From Ignavibacteriota bacterium (GTDB lineage: Bacteria > Bacteroidota > Ignavibacteria > Palsa-1295), in assembly GCA_003151825.1 (NCBI GenBank), contig PLYO01000047.1, positions 1 through 64,000 on the forward strand: a stretch of DNA of 64,000 nt. Reading direction: 5' to 3'. This document shows, one piece after another, positions 33,096 to 41,356 of the stretch. Below the pieces are notes generated by a model, which was not told the DNA's origin, did no database searches, and saw only the letters and a list, made by a program, of their open reading frames with translations. The translations under genes were made by a program, and so were the position numbers. Every line of letters starts with the position of its first letter. Positions within the stretch are counted from its first letter, which is position 1.

Positions 33096-34861
33096 CAAAG
33101 TATTACGCTCCCCACACTTTCGATTTGCTCCGACTCCGATTGATACACTTCGCGGTAGATCGGCTGTTGTGTCACACGCGCCACGCGGCCATCCGATACC
33201 GGATGTCCGAGATCGCCGAGCGTTTCGTAGGACATTCCTTTGAATTCCGGAACGAGTTCAGCGATTTCATCGAATACATCTTCGGTATGAAGATATTTCC
33301 AATTCATTCCCAACGCATTCGCGACAAATTGCACCAGCCGCCATCCCTCGCGGGCGTCGCGTTTGCTCGATCGCGCCCATTTGTCGTAGGGCGAGCCGAA
33401 CCGGTCGAGCCGCGACATGTGGAGTTGGTCCCTGCCACGCATATAATACTCCGTTGTGACCGCGGGGCGCATCTGCTGCGCCCATCCCTCGAAGTTTACG
33501 ATAACGCCATCGCGTTCAGCCCATTGCGATGCGGGAAATACGACATCTGCTCTTCGCGAAGTCACGCTCTCGTTCGAGGCATGACACGCGAAGAATTCCA
33601 CGTCTTCAAAGGCTTCGAGAAGCTGTGGATCGGCAAGGAAATCGTCCGCAAGCGCAAAGACTGCTTTGATTTTTCGAGCGCGCAGTAATTCGAGCACAGT
33701 CATTTCGGCTTCGCGCTCGCCGTGAATATGCTGGTAATGCTCGTCGGCCACGCAGCCGGTGAACGTTGCGCCGAAAGCGTTTGGCGTTCTATCGGCTTTG
33801 AGAAGCAACCGCTCGTCTTGGCCGACGAAATGCGGAATGAACGGAATGGAATGCTTCCCGAATTTCTCTTTCGCAAGCTTCGCCATCGCGTAGTTATCCT
33901 CGACTGTCGCATACGCCGAGCCAAGAATCAATACTTCGTTTTTATGATATTTCGAAAGCTCTTGCGCAATCTTTCGCGCGGCTGCATCGTAATCGGTTGG
34001 CTGTTGAAGGCCATTCGCGTCTTTCATGCGCGGGCCATCGATGCGGTTTTCGTTGACGGGAGGGTAGGCGTTCAAACGCCCGTGATCGCACATCCAATAG
34101 CCATTGACATTCGGATTATTGCGCGGCTCCAGGCGAAGAATTTCGTTGTTGCGAACGCCAACGCGGATGCTGCACCCGCGCGAGCAACCCGGACACACCG
34201 AATCCGTAAACGACATATCCCACACGCGCGCTTTGAAGCGAAAATCGCGGCTCGTCAGCGCACCCACCGGACAAATATCGATCACGTTCATCGACATATT
34301 ATTGTCGAAGCCTTCTTCGGGATTCGAAACGATCGTCACATGGTCGCCGCGATTGACGAAGGTGAGGACGGGCTGCTGGGCGATCTCATCGGCAAATCGA
34401 ATACAGCGCGAGCACGAAATGCACCGCTCGGCATCGAAGAGAACTTGCGGACCGAGTGCGACACGCTTATCTTTGTGAACTTTTTCCTCGACAAACCGCG
34501 AAATGCCGCGCGAGTGATCGAAGGCATAATCCTGAAGCTTGCACTGGCCGGCTTCGTCGCAAATCGGGCAGTCGAGCGGATGATTGATGAGGAGGAATTC
34601 CATGATGTCCTCGCGGCCTTTGGTCGCCGGCTCGGAGAGCGATTTGACGACCATGCCCTCGGCAATCGGCGTGGCGCACGCGATTTGCAGCTTCGGCATC
34701 TTTTCGACTTCGACCAAACACATGCGGCAATTGCCCGCGACGGTCAGCGCGGGATGCCAGCAAAAATGCGGGATGTCCATCCCATGCTCGAGCGCGACCT
34801 GAATGATCGTCTGCCCCGCCTGGGCTTCGTATTCGTTTCCGTCGATGGTGATTTTTGGCAT
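33095..34861 (-). CDS. nuoG: NADH-quinone oxidoreductase subunit G
   Basis: The 588-residue protein has the 2Fe-2S domain (CWHPALTVAGNCRMC), the N5-type region (HPLDCPICDEAGQCKLQD), the CISCSRCIRF and ICPVGALT 4Fe-4S motifs, then CPGCSRGCSI and a molybdopterin-oxidoreductase-like domain. It is shorter than the ~900-residue proteobacterial form, as in Bacteroidota and Chlorobiota. It carries electrons within the hydrophilic arm of complex I. It is the first nuo gene here; nuoE/F are not adjacent. A leader element at 34882-34919 precedes it. Confidence 0.95.
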   Translation of the reverse strand: MPKITIDGNEYEAQAGQTIIQVALEHGMDIPHFCWHPALTVAGNCRMCLVEVEKMPKLQIACATPIAEGMVVKSLSEPATKGREDIMEFLLINHPLDCPICDEAGQCKLQDYAFDHSRGISRFVEEKVHKDKRVALGPQVLFDAERCISCSRCIRFADEIAQQPVLTFVNRGDHVTIVSNPEEGFDNNMSMNVIDICPVGALTSRDFRFKARVWDMSFTDSVCPGCSRGCSIRVGVRNNEILRLEPRNNPNVNGYWMCDHGRLNAYPPVNENRIDGPRMKDANGLQQPTDYDAAARKIAQELSKYHKNEVLILGSAYATVEDNYAMAKLAKEKFGKHSIPFIPHFVGQDERLLLKADRTPNAFGATFTGCVADEHYQHIHGEREAEMTVLELLRARKIKAVFALADDFLADPQLLEAFEDVEFFACHASNESVTSRRADVVFPASQWAERDGVIVNFEGWAQQMRPAVTTEYYMRGRDQLHMSRLDRFGSPYDKWARSSKRDAREGWRLVQFVANALGMNWKYLHTEDVFDEIAELVPEFKGMSYETLGDLGHPVSDGRVARVTQQPIYREVYQSESEQIESVGSVIL

Positions 34862-34881
34862 GATGTAAGATTTGTTGAGGT

Positions 34882-34919
34882 TTGAAACAGTGATAGAGGG
34901 AAGATTTATCCCCTGAATC
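34882..34919 (-). promoter_or_regulatory. Leader element before nuoG, shared with nuoI
   Basis: Read towards nuoG the segment is GATTCAGGGGATAAATCTTC followed by ACTGTTTCAA. It aligns without gaps to 31299-31336 and retains the GGG/CCC hairpin despite base changes. It lies 20-60 bp before the nuoG start. Confidence 0.5.
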
Positions 34920-35016
34920 GTATTTCTTCATCTTCGGAACGTGTTCGCGCATGGGGCACTAATACCTACGAAAATTAGTTTAAATTAGTAGTATATTTAA
35001 GGGGATTGGCAACGTA

Positions 35017-35349
35017 ATGGAAGAATCGCTGAAGCTTGCTACGAATGACCTTCTGAGAATCGCCGAGCGAATGCATCAGAGCATTCCTGAAAACGAAGTA
35101 GCGCGCGCGTCGCTCGAAGAGTTCAATCGCTGCGGCTTCGATTGGAAAAAAGGGCAATCGCGCACAGTTGATGTCGTGGATTTTCTGCGAGAAGCCATGC
35201 CGGAAGCCATTGCTGAAAAAGCGATCTATTTTTTTGCGCAACCCCTCGATCCGAAACTAACGGAAGGCGTTAAACAAGAAAAGCAAAAATACTCCTGGGA
35301 TGCTTTCGCAGCGGGAGTCGAACAACTCATCCAACAGAATGCCCATTGA
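35017..35349 (+). CDS. Hypothetical protein
   Basis: The 110-residue soluble protein is acidic and helical, with no recognised motif. It is divergent from nuoG and overlaps the downstream methyltransferase start by about 11 bp, suggesting co-expression. No function is proposed. Confidence 0.5.
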   Translation: MEESLKLATNDLLRIAERMHQSIPENEVARASLEEFNRCGFDWKKGQSRTVDVVDFLREAMPEAIAEKAIYFFAQPLDPKLTEGVKQEKQKYSWDAFAAGVEQLIQQNAH

Positions 35350-36085
35350 GCTTGGCAAGCCCGCCGATTATGGGCAATTTATTTTGGAGCGCCGGTACTC
35401 GCTTGCGAAGTCGTACGCTCGCGATGCGCTCGCGCGGGGCGGATTCTATCTCGATGTAGGCTGTGGCAATGGTGCGCAAACCATACTCTTTGCAAAGCAT
35501 TTCAATGCATGGATGGGAGTGGATGTCGAGCCAGGACGCCTTGACGAATTCCGCCGCGAGTTAGAGCGAGGAGAATATGAAGTCGCCTCGAAACCGCATA
35601 AAATTCTTTGTTACGAAGGAGAAAGAATCCCTCTCGAAGACGGCTCAGTAGATGTTCTGACCTGCATCGAAGTAATAGAGCATACTCAGAACGATTCGGC
35701 GACAATCCGCGAGCTTCTGCGCGTTCTCAAGCCGGGCGGGACGGCGATCATTACAGTCCCGAACAAATGGTGGATATTCGAGACTCACGGCGCGAGCCTT
35801 CCCCTCCTGCCGTGGAACCGAGTGCCATTTTTCTCGTGGCTACCGAAACGCATTCATTCGAAATATGCGAAAGCACGAATTTATCGGAGAAGCCAAATTG
35901 AATCGCTCGTTTGCGCCGGCGGATTTGAAATTATCAACAGTGTTTATGTTACTGCGCCGATGGACATGTTGAAACCCGCCATACTGCAAACCCTGGTCCG
36001 TAAGTCATTCTTCCGGAACGATGCGACTTCGATTCCATTTCTCTCCACTGCAGTGATGATCGTCGCAACAAAACCAAATCACTGA
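35339..36085 (+). CDS. Class I SAM-dependent methyltransferase
   Basis: The 248-residue protein has SAM motif I at about residues 36-45 (YLDVGCGNGAQTILFAKHF), an acidic motif II, and motif post-I/IV (VDVLTCIEVIEHTQ; LRVLKPGGTAIITVPNKW), typical of Methyltransf_11/UbiE-like enzymes. The substrate is unknown; the neighbouring glycosyltransferase suggests a surface-glycan or lipid role. The ATG at 35339 is chosen because the longer frame from 35300 has an unrelated N-terminus. Confidence 0.82.
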   Translation: MPIELGKPADYGQFILERRYSLAKSYARDALARGGFYLDVGCGNGAQTILFAKHFNAWMGVDVEPGRLDEFRRELERGEYEVASKPHKILCYEGERIPLEDGSVDVLTCIEVIEHTQNDSATIRELLRVLKPGGTAIITVPNKWWIFETHGASLPLLPWNRVPFFSWLPKRIHSKYAKARIYRRSQIESLVCAGGFEIINSVYVTAPMDMLKPAILQTLVRKSFFRNDATSIPFLSTAVMIVATKPNH

Positions 36086-36431
36086 TGCTCGAAACCGCAA
36101 CTCAGCAATCCCGCATAAGAAAACTCAAATCCGTCGAAGCGTAACGGCCAACGACCAGCATGATTTCGGCTATCAACAAGGACTCGACGTTCGGCATATC
36201 GTATCGTATCGTATCTTCGTGTCAAGGGCGTGCCTTTCGCGAATAAAAATAGTTGCGAAATCGGCTGTGGCGAGGGCGGAATTCTCGCCGCGCAGGCCGA
36301 TGAAGGTGCAGCTTACTCGCTCGTCATTGATATTCGCCAGAAAGCGATAGACCGGGCTGTGATTATTTTTCACGCTCTTCAGATTAACTCCGAATTCATG
36401 AGGTAACGAATCAGCCCACTCCTGCTGCATG
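36086..36431. other. Gene-free decayed stretch
   Basis: No convincing complete gene is visible. A 5-bp tandem (ATCGT units) occurs at about 36199-36218. Minus-strand frames here may be downstream debris of the relic at 36432-36612. Confidence 0.4.
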
Positions 36432-36612
36432 GTGAGAGAAATTCGATTTCGTCACCGGCCGCGATATACTCTTTGTTCTTATACCCCGAGCCGTTACCCG
36501 CGTTCGTTTCGTCGAGCACTTTATACCCATTCGATACAATTATCTCCACTCCGATCGGCACCAGTGCCACATGGTTATCGTCTTGCTTAATCCATAGGGA
36601 GCACCAAAACAA
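36432..36612 (-). pseudogene. Relic resembling alanine dehydrogenase N-terminus
   Basis: The minus-strand frame encodes LWIKQDDNHVALVPIGVEII and then VLDETNAGNGSGYKNKEYIAAGDEI, matching the start of alanine dehydrogenase/PNT proteins (ExRVALTPxGVxxLxxxGHxVLVExGAGxGSGFxDxEYxxAGA). The match ends after ~55 residues and no dehydrogenase continuation is found in any frame, so it is a truncated remnant. Confidence 0.45.
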
Positions 36613-36669
36613 GCGAACAGGAGTTTCGGCTGCGCGAACCCTCCCTTTCGACTTTGTGTATTATCCCCA

Positions 36670-38016
36670 GTGCCCAATTCAGAAAAAAAATACGTTCTCT
36701 TTATTTCCTACTACTTTCCGCCGGCCGGGGGAGCGGGGGTGCAGCGCATACTGAAATTCCTGAAATATCTCGGCGAGTTCGGCTGGACTCCCATCGCGCT
36801 CGTTCCGCAAAACCCAGAATATCCCGCGCGGGATGAATCGCTCCAAAACGAACTCCCTGCCGATCTCATCGTCCGCTATGCGCCAATTTTCGAGCCGTAC
36901 GAACTCTACCGGAAATTTACCGGAGAGCAAAAGGGTGTTCCCATCGATATCAACGTGAAGAAGGAAGCGGGTGCCTCGCGCTCGATGAGCGAGCGATTCG
37001 CGGAATTTATTCGCGCTACAATTTTCATTCCCGATGCGCGTATTGGATGGCTGCTCTCGGCTGTGAAGGAGGGTCGAAATATTTTGCGCGAATATCCTGT
37101 CCGGGCGATTTATTCATCGTCGCCGCCATACACGCCCGCGCTCGTTGCGCGCAGGTTGCACCGCATCTCGAAGATTCCCTGGGTTGCCGGCTTTCGCGAT
37201 CCGTGGACGGGCTTCCATAACACCCCAGGCCGTTGGTTTTTGCCGCGATTGCTCGACCGCTCGCTGGAACGGTCCGTTTTTACGGAGGCAAATCTGGTCG
37301 AAGTTGCGTGGAAGGGAATTATGCGGGATGCAACCGAAAAATATCCAGCATTGCCGCGCGAGAAATTTATCCATATTCCCAATGGCTTCGACAGCGCGGA
37401 TTTTCCGGAGCCGGATATGGCCAAGCGGGCCATTCATCCGAATAATGCGAAGTGTACGATTACATATTCCGGCTCGCTCTATGGCCCGCGCAACCCCCGC
37501 AGTTTTTTGCAGGCGGTGGAATTGCTTATCGAGCGGCGAGAAATAGATCCCGCAAAAATGTCGCTCCGATTCGTCGGGCGGTTCGGTGCGCAAATTCACG
37601 ACATGCTCGACCGTCCGCTCGTTCGATCGATGATCGAAAACATCGAGTACGTCCCACATGCCCGCGCGGTGGAACTATTGCTCGAAAGCGACGCGCTGCT
37701 CCTCATTGTCGATGACGTAGCTTCGGTCGCCGAGATCGTTCCAGGCAAAGTGTATGAATATCTGGGCGCGGCGCGGCCCATCCTTGCCATTGCTCCGCCG
37801 GAAGGGGCCATCGGCGATTTGCTCCGCGAGACCGGCGCGGGCGAAACCGTGCTGCAATCCGATATCGAAGGCCAGGCTCGACTCATCAAACGCATCTATG
37901 ACGATTGGACGCTCGGACGTTCGAGCTTTGCGATGAACCTCGCTGCCATCTCACACTACGAGCGCCGCGAAGCCACGCGAACGCTCGCCGGGCTATTCGA
38001 TTCGCTTACCCAATGA
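36670..38016 (+). CDS. Glycosyltransferase family 4-like protein
   Basis: The 448-residue protein has a GT-B fold pattern. The N-terminal domain begins LFISYYFPPAGGAGVQRILKF and includes IPWVAGFRDPW. The C-terminal domain includes CTITYSGSLYGPRNP and ends with EIVPGKVYEYLGAARPILAIAPPEGAI, where the nucleotide-sugar-binding Glu region lies. It likely transfers a sugar in surface polysaccharide or lipid synthesis. The start is a GTG at 36670. Its stop overlaps the prmC start (ATGA). Confidence 0.85.
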   Translation: MPNSEKKYVLFISYYFPPAGGAGVQRILKFLKYLGEFGWTPIALVPQNPEYPARDESLQNELPADLIVRYAPIFEPYELYRKFTGEQKGVPIDINVKKEAGASRSMSERFAEFIRATIFIPDARIGWLLSAVKEGRNILREYPVRAIYSSSPPYTPALVARRLHRISKIPWVAGFRDPWTGFHNTPGRWFLPRLLDRSLERSVFTEANLVEVAWKGIMRDATEKYPALPREKFIHIPNGFDSADFPEPDMAKRAIHPNNAKCTITYSGSLYGPRNPRSFLQAVELLIERREIDPAKMSLRFVGRFGAQIHDMLDRPLVRSMIENIEYVPHARAVELLLESDALLLIVDDVASVAEIVPGKVYEYLGAARPILAIAPPEGAIGDLLRETGAGETVLQSDIEGQARLIKRIYDDWTLGRSSFAMNLAAISHYERREATRTLAGLFDSLTQ

Positions 38017-38879
38017 CGTGGAAGGATTCTCTCGATCGCGCCACGCAGAAGCTTGCAGATGCGGGCGTCGAGGACGCCAGAGCAAATGCGGAATATCTCG
38101 CGGCGCATATACTTTCTCTCAACAGCAGATCGGAATTGCGTGCTCTGCTCAATCGAGCAATGCCCGATTCCCAGGCGGATGCTTTCCATCAACTTATTGC
38201 TCGCCGCGCGTGCCGCGAACCGCTGCAATATATTCTTGGCGAGTGGGAATTCTTTGGTTTGCCAATCAAAGTTGGTTCCGAAGCTCTGATTCCTCGTCCC
38301 GAAACGGAAATTCTTGTCGAGCAGGCATTGAGTGATGCGGCAAAAATGCCTGCGAACCTTTCCATTCTCGATCTTGGCACCGGCACGGGCTGCATTGCGC
38401 TGGCGATAGCGAAGCATTTGCCCTCTGCATCTGTTGTTGGAATTGATATAAGTTCCGGGGCAGCCGAACTTGCGCGAGCGAATGCACGGCTCCTTAGCAT
38501 TTCCAATGTACGTTTTCAAATCGGCGATATTTTTTCCGATGCTTGGCTGAAATCGATTCCCGCAACATACGATCTGATCGTGTCGAACCCTCCTTACATA
38601 AGCATAGCAGCATTTGAGATGCTCGAACCCGAGCTGGGGCGCTTCGAGCCGCGCCTTGCGCTCACGGACGAGTCGGACGGCCTCACGTTCTATAAGCGCA
38701 TCGCCCAGCTTGCTCCGAAACTTCTTACAACGCGCGGAAAACTCCTCGTCGAGATAGGGTACGGCGCATCCGATGCGGTGGTGGAGATCATGCGCTCCGC
38801 CGGGTTGGATGTGATAAGAGTTGTGAACGATCTGGCCGGAATTCCGAGGGTGGTTGTGGCGGGATTGTCTCTTACGTGA
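38013..38879 (+). CDS. prmC: Peptide chain release factor N5-glutamine methyltransferase
   Basis: The 288-residue protein has the PrmC N-terminal helical domain (DARANAEYLAAHIL), IPRPETEILVEQAL, SAM motif ILDLGTGTGCIALAIAKHLP and the catalytic NPPY (IVSNPPYIS). It methylates the GGQ glutamine of release factors. The ATG at 38013 overlaps the upstream stop; the longer frame from 37905 lies inside the glycosyltransferase gene. A hairpin terminator follows at 38886. Confidence 0.94.
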   Translation: MTWKDSLDRATQKLADAGVEDARANAEYLAAHILSLNSRSELRALLNRAMPDSQADAFHQLIARRACREPLQYILGEWEFFGLPIKVGSEALIPRPETEILVEQALSDAAKMPANLSILDLGTGTGCIALAIAKHLPSASVVGIDISSGAAELARANARLLSISNVRFQIGDIFSDAWLKSIPATYDLIVSNPPYISIAAFEMLEPELGRFEPRLALTDESDGLTFYKRIAQLAPKLLTTRGKLLVEIGYGASDAVVEIMRSAGLDVIRVVNDLAGIPRVVVAGLSLT

Positions 38880-38885
38880 ACGCTC

Positions 38886-38911
38886 AAAAATGGTCTATTA
38901 GGGCCATTTTT
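38886..38911 (+). terminator. Intrinsic terminator after prmC
   Basis: AAAAATGG(TC) and (GG)CCATTTTT form a stem around TATTAG with a U-run at the end, 7 bp after the prmC stop. Confidence 0.6.
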
Positions 38912-38917
38912 CAGCAA

Positions 38918-38933
38918 TGGCACGATATTAGCT
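38918..38933 (+). promoter_or_regulatory. Sigma-54-type promoter upstream of rpoN
   Basis: TGGCACGATATTAGCT has GG (38919-38920) and GC (38931-38932) separated by 10 bp, matching the -24/-12 consensus (TGGCAC-n5-TTGC) with one deviation (TAGC). Transcription would begin near 38944, giving a ~47-nt leader to rpoN. Confidence 0.6.
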
Positions 38934-38990
38934 GTTCTTAGCACCGCCCACGTGGAATTCTATTGGAATTTATAGCCTTACTAAAGGCAG

Positions 38991-40601
38991 ATGCTACAGC
39001 TTCGCCAAAGCCAATCGCTGCAACAGCGGCTTACACCGCAGCAGGTTCAATATCTGAAGCTGCTGCAATTGCCGATCCTTGCGCTCGAGCAACGCATCAA
39101 ATCGGAGATCGAGGAGAACCCGATGCTCGAAGAAAGTTCCGAGGACGAAGAACGCGAAGATCAGGTCTCGGAGGATTCGGCGGGCGATGCGGTGGAGATG
39201 GAAGACAGTCCGGAGCTGGAACGACCGGGAGCAGCCATAGAAGGCGCACTGGAACTAACCGCGCCAGACACGGCGGCCGAGCACGCGTTGCAACGCACCC
39301 GCGAAAACGAAGAGCGATTGCGCGAAGCACAGACCGAGCCTTCGAACGAGTATTCCATCGAGGATTACCTCAACGACGATACGGAGGGTTTCAAAACCCC
39401 TACGTCCAACTCCTCGGATGAGGATCGGGACGAGCTTCCGCGCGCCGCCTCGGAATCGTTCCTCGAATCGCTATACAATCAAATCACGATGCTCGATTTG
39501 CCGGATCGTCATCGCGCGCTGGCGGAAGAAATCGTCGGCTCGATCGATGAGGACGGTTACCTTCGCGTTCCGCTCGAACAAATCGCGCACGACGCCGGGG
39601 TATCGTTTGGCGAAGAATACACCACGGCCGAAGCGGAAGCGGTCCTCCGAAAAATTCAGAAGCTCGATCCCATTGGCGTCGCCGCGCGGGATTTGCGCGA
39701 GTGCCTTACGATTCAGCTCGATGTGATGTCGAATCACAATCCCGCGCGCGAGATTGCCCGGCACATTATTCACGATCGCTTCGATGATTTTGTCAACAAG
39801 CGCTTTACCGCGCTCGCGCGGCATCTGGGGATGGAGGTACACGACCTGAAGCCGGCCATCGATCTCATTCAGCACCTCAATCCCAAACCCGGCGCGGCCG
39901 CCGGCGATAGTGGAGAAGGAGTCCATTATATCACCGCCGATTTTTATATCGAGAAAACACCGGACGGGAAGGATTTTACCATCACGCTGAACGAACGCGG
40001 CGTGCCACCGCTCCGCGTCAATGCCGCCTACAAAGATCTGATCCGCAAACAAGCGCCCGAACACGGAAAATCGCTGACGCCGGAGGCAAAAGATTTTATC
40101 AAGAAGAAATTCGACGCCGCGAAATTCTTCATCCTGGCGATTTACCAGCGCCGCGAGACGATGATGCGCGTAATGCACTCAATCGTCACGCATCAGCGCG
40201 CGTTTTTTGAGCAGGGTGAAAAATTCCTCAAGCCGCTCATCTACAAAACGATCGCCGAGGACATCGGCATGGACATTTCGACGATCTGCCGTGTCGTCAA
40301 CGGAAAATATTGCCAGAGCGATTTTGGCGTGTTCGAACTCCGGTACTTCTTTTCGGAGTCAATCCCAACGCACTTGGGCGAGGGCGGCGAGCACTCGGGC
40401 GGCGAAGCCGTCGCGAACAAAGTGGTGAAATCCCGCATCAAAGAAATCATCGAAGCCGAGTCCGGCGGCGACCCGCTTTCGGACGAAAAAATCTTGCAGA
40501 TCATCAACGCCGAAGGCTTCGATGTCGCACGCCGCACCGTCGCCAAATACCGCGAGCAAATGAATATCCCCGTCGCGCGGCTGCGGAAGAAGTTGATCTG
40601 A
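38991..40601 (+). CDS. rpoN: RNA polymerase sigma-54 factor
   Basis: The 536-residue protein has the Gln/Leu-rich region I (LQLRQSQSLQQRLTPQQVQYLKLLQLP), an acidic region II (about 45-130), the core-binding domain, the helix-turn-helix (about 420-450, ISTICRVVNGKYCQ) and the RpoN box near residue 515 (ARRTVAKYRE). It directs transcription from -24/-12 promoters and needs AAA+ activators, none of which is in the window. A -24/-12 site before the gene suggests autoregulation. Its last 32 bp are repeated at 41208-41239. Confidence 0.97.
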   Translation: MLQLRQSQSLQQRLTPQQVQYLKLLQLPILALEQRIKSEIEENPMLEESSEDEEREDQVSEDSAGDAVEMEDSPELERPGAAIEGALELTAPDTAAEHALQRTRENEERLREAQTEPSNEYSIEDYLNDDTEGFKTPTSNSSDEDRDELPRAASESFLESLYNQITMLDLPDRHRALAEEIVGSIDEDGYLRVPLEQIAHDAGVSFGEEYTTAEAEAVLRKIQKLDPIGVAARDLRECLTIQLDVMSNHNPAREIARHIIHDRFDDFVNKRFTALARHLGMEVHDLKPAIDLIQHLNPKPGAAAGDSGEGVHYITADFYIEKTPDGKDFTITLNERGVPPLRVNAAYKDLIRKQAPEHGKSLTPEAKDFIKKKFDAAKFFILAIYQRRETMMRVMHSIVTHQRAFFEQGEKFLKPLIYKTIAEDIGMDISTICRVVNGKYCQSDFGVFELRYFFSESIPTHLGEGGEHSGGEAVANKVVKSRIKEIIEAESGGDPLSDEKILQIINAEGFDVARRTVAKYREQMNIPVARLRKKLI

Positions 40602-40630
40602 ACTTCTTTTCGTTTTGACTTGTAGAGACA

Positions 40631-40957
40631 TTGATTATGATTACACCCGGGATTCCTCTTCGCATGATCGTTTTTAAGGGACGAAATGAATGGACGATGA
40701 TCTGTTTAGAGACGTACATCGCCGTTCAAGCGTCCGTCTGGGAAGACCTCGAAACCAAAATGCGCGATGCCACGCAACTGTATTTTCAATCCTTTAGCGC
40801 GGAAGCCATCGAACAAGGCGAATACATTCGCATGGCTCCATTATCTTATCGGTTGCTCTGGTCTTTTCGTTCAGGGTTCCTTGGCCTGACGAAGCTTATC
40901 TCCGGCCCGCTCCGAGCCACCTACGATCCGTTGCACGCCCGATTGCAATTTGCCTAA
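40631..40957 (+). CDS. HicB-like antitoxin candidate
   Basis: The 108-residue protein precedes a HicA-like toxin and overlaps it by 8 bp. The N-terminal strand pattern (MIVFKGRNEWTMICLETYIAVQASVWEDLETKMRDATQLYF) is compatible with a HicB-type RNase-H-like fold, but it lacks clear HicB signature residues and a DNA-binding tail. An alternative ATG lies at 40664. The assignment rests mainly on context. Confidence 0.45.
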   Translation: MIMITPGIPLRMIVFKGRNEWTMICLETYIAVQASVWEDLETKMRDATQLYFQSFSAEAIEQGEYIRMAPLSYRLLWSFRSGFLGLTKLISGPLRATYDPLHARLQFA

Positions 40958-41201
40958 GAAGTTTCCCGCCCTGACGCCGGATGACGTCGTTGCCATTCTG
41001 AATTCGAATGGCTTTGCTCGCACGGCATTTCGTGGAAGCCACGCCCAATATGAGAATGGCCAGCGGAAAGTTACCGTCGATATGGCGATTAAAGATTTCA
41101 ACTCCTATCTCATCAAGTCGATGATTGCTCAATCCGGCCTGACCCGCGAAGCGTTTTACGGCGCAACCAAATCGACCGCGAAAAAGATCGGCCGACGATA
41201 A
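40950..41201 (+). CDS. hicA: HicA-family mRNA interferase toxin
   Basis: The 83-residue protein shows the HicA pattern: LTPDDVVAILNSNGFARTAFRGSHAQYENGQRKVTVDM, with the catalytic His in RGSHAQY, followed by a strand and a basic tail. HicA folds as a dsRNA-binding domain that cleaves mRNA. The start is a TTG at 40950 overlapping the end of the HicB-like gene. The pair is flanked by direct repeats of the rpoN 3' end. Confidence 0.78.
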   Translation: MPKKFPALTPDDVVAILNSNGFARTAFRGSHAQYENGQRKVTVDMAIKDFNSYLIKSMIAQSGLTREAFYGATKSTAKKIGRR

Positions 41202-41256
41202 AGTAAAAATATTCCCGTCGCGCGGCTCCGGAAGAAGTTAGTGTATTCTGGTCACC

Positions 41257-41283
41257 CCCTCGAAAACGCGCTGTTTTCGAGGG
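41257..41283. terminator. Hairpin after the rpoN-end repeat
   Basis: CCCTCGAAAAC (41257-41267) and GTTTTCGAGGG (41273-41283) form a perfect 11-bp stem with a 5-nt loop. No U-run follows, so it may be a processing or protective structure rather than a terminator. Confidence 0.5.
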
Positions 41284-41356
41284 ATTTCCCCCCAAAATGT
41301 GTGAATGTTGTAACATTTTTCCAAAATTTTGTAACACTTTCGAATATCCCTTTTAT

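Larger units (their letters stand above)
40563..41239. repeat. Direct repeat of the rpoN 3' end flanking hicBA-like genes
   Basis: 40563-40594 (end of rpoN) and 41208-41239 (after hicA) are 32-bp direct repeats with two mismatches. They bracket a ~613-bp segment holding the hicB/hicA-like pair. The pattern suggests insertion with duplication of the rpoN end, or recombination at it. Confidence 0.75.

Noticed and set aside
33722-34885. A 387-codon frame antisense to nuoG
   Set aside because: Iron-sulfur motifs on the minus strand establish nuoG; the antisense frame reflects GC-rich codon bias.
36173-36430. An 85-codon minus-strand frame as a gene or as the rest of the alanine dehydrogenase relic
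   Set aside because: It shows no dehydrogenase motifs and no other recognisable feature, and overlaps the relic frame.
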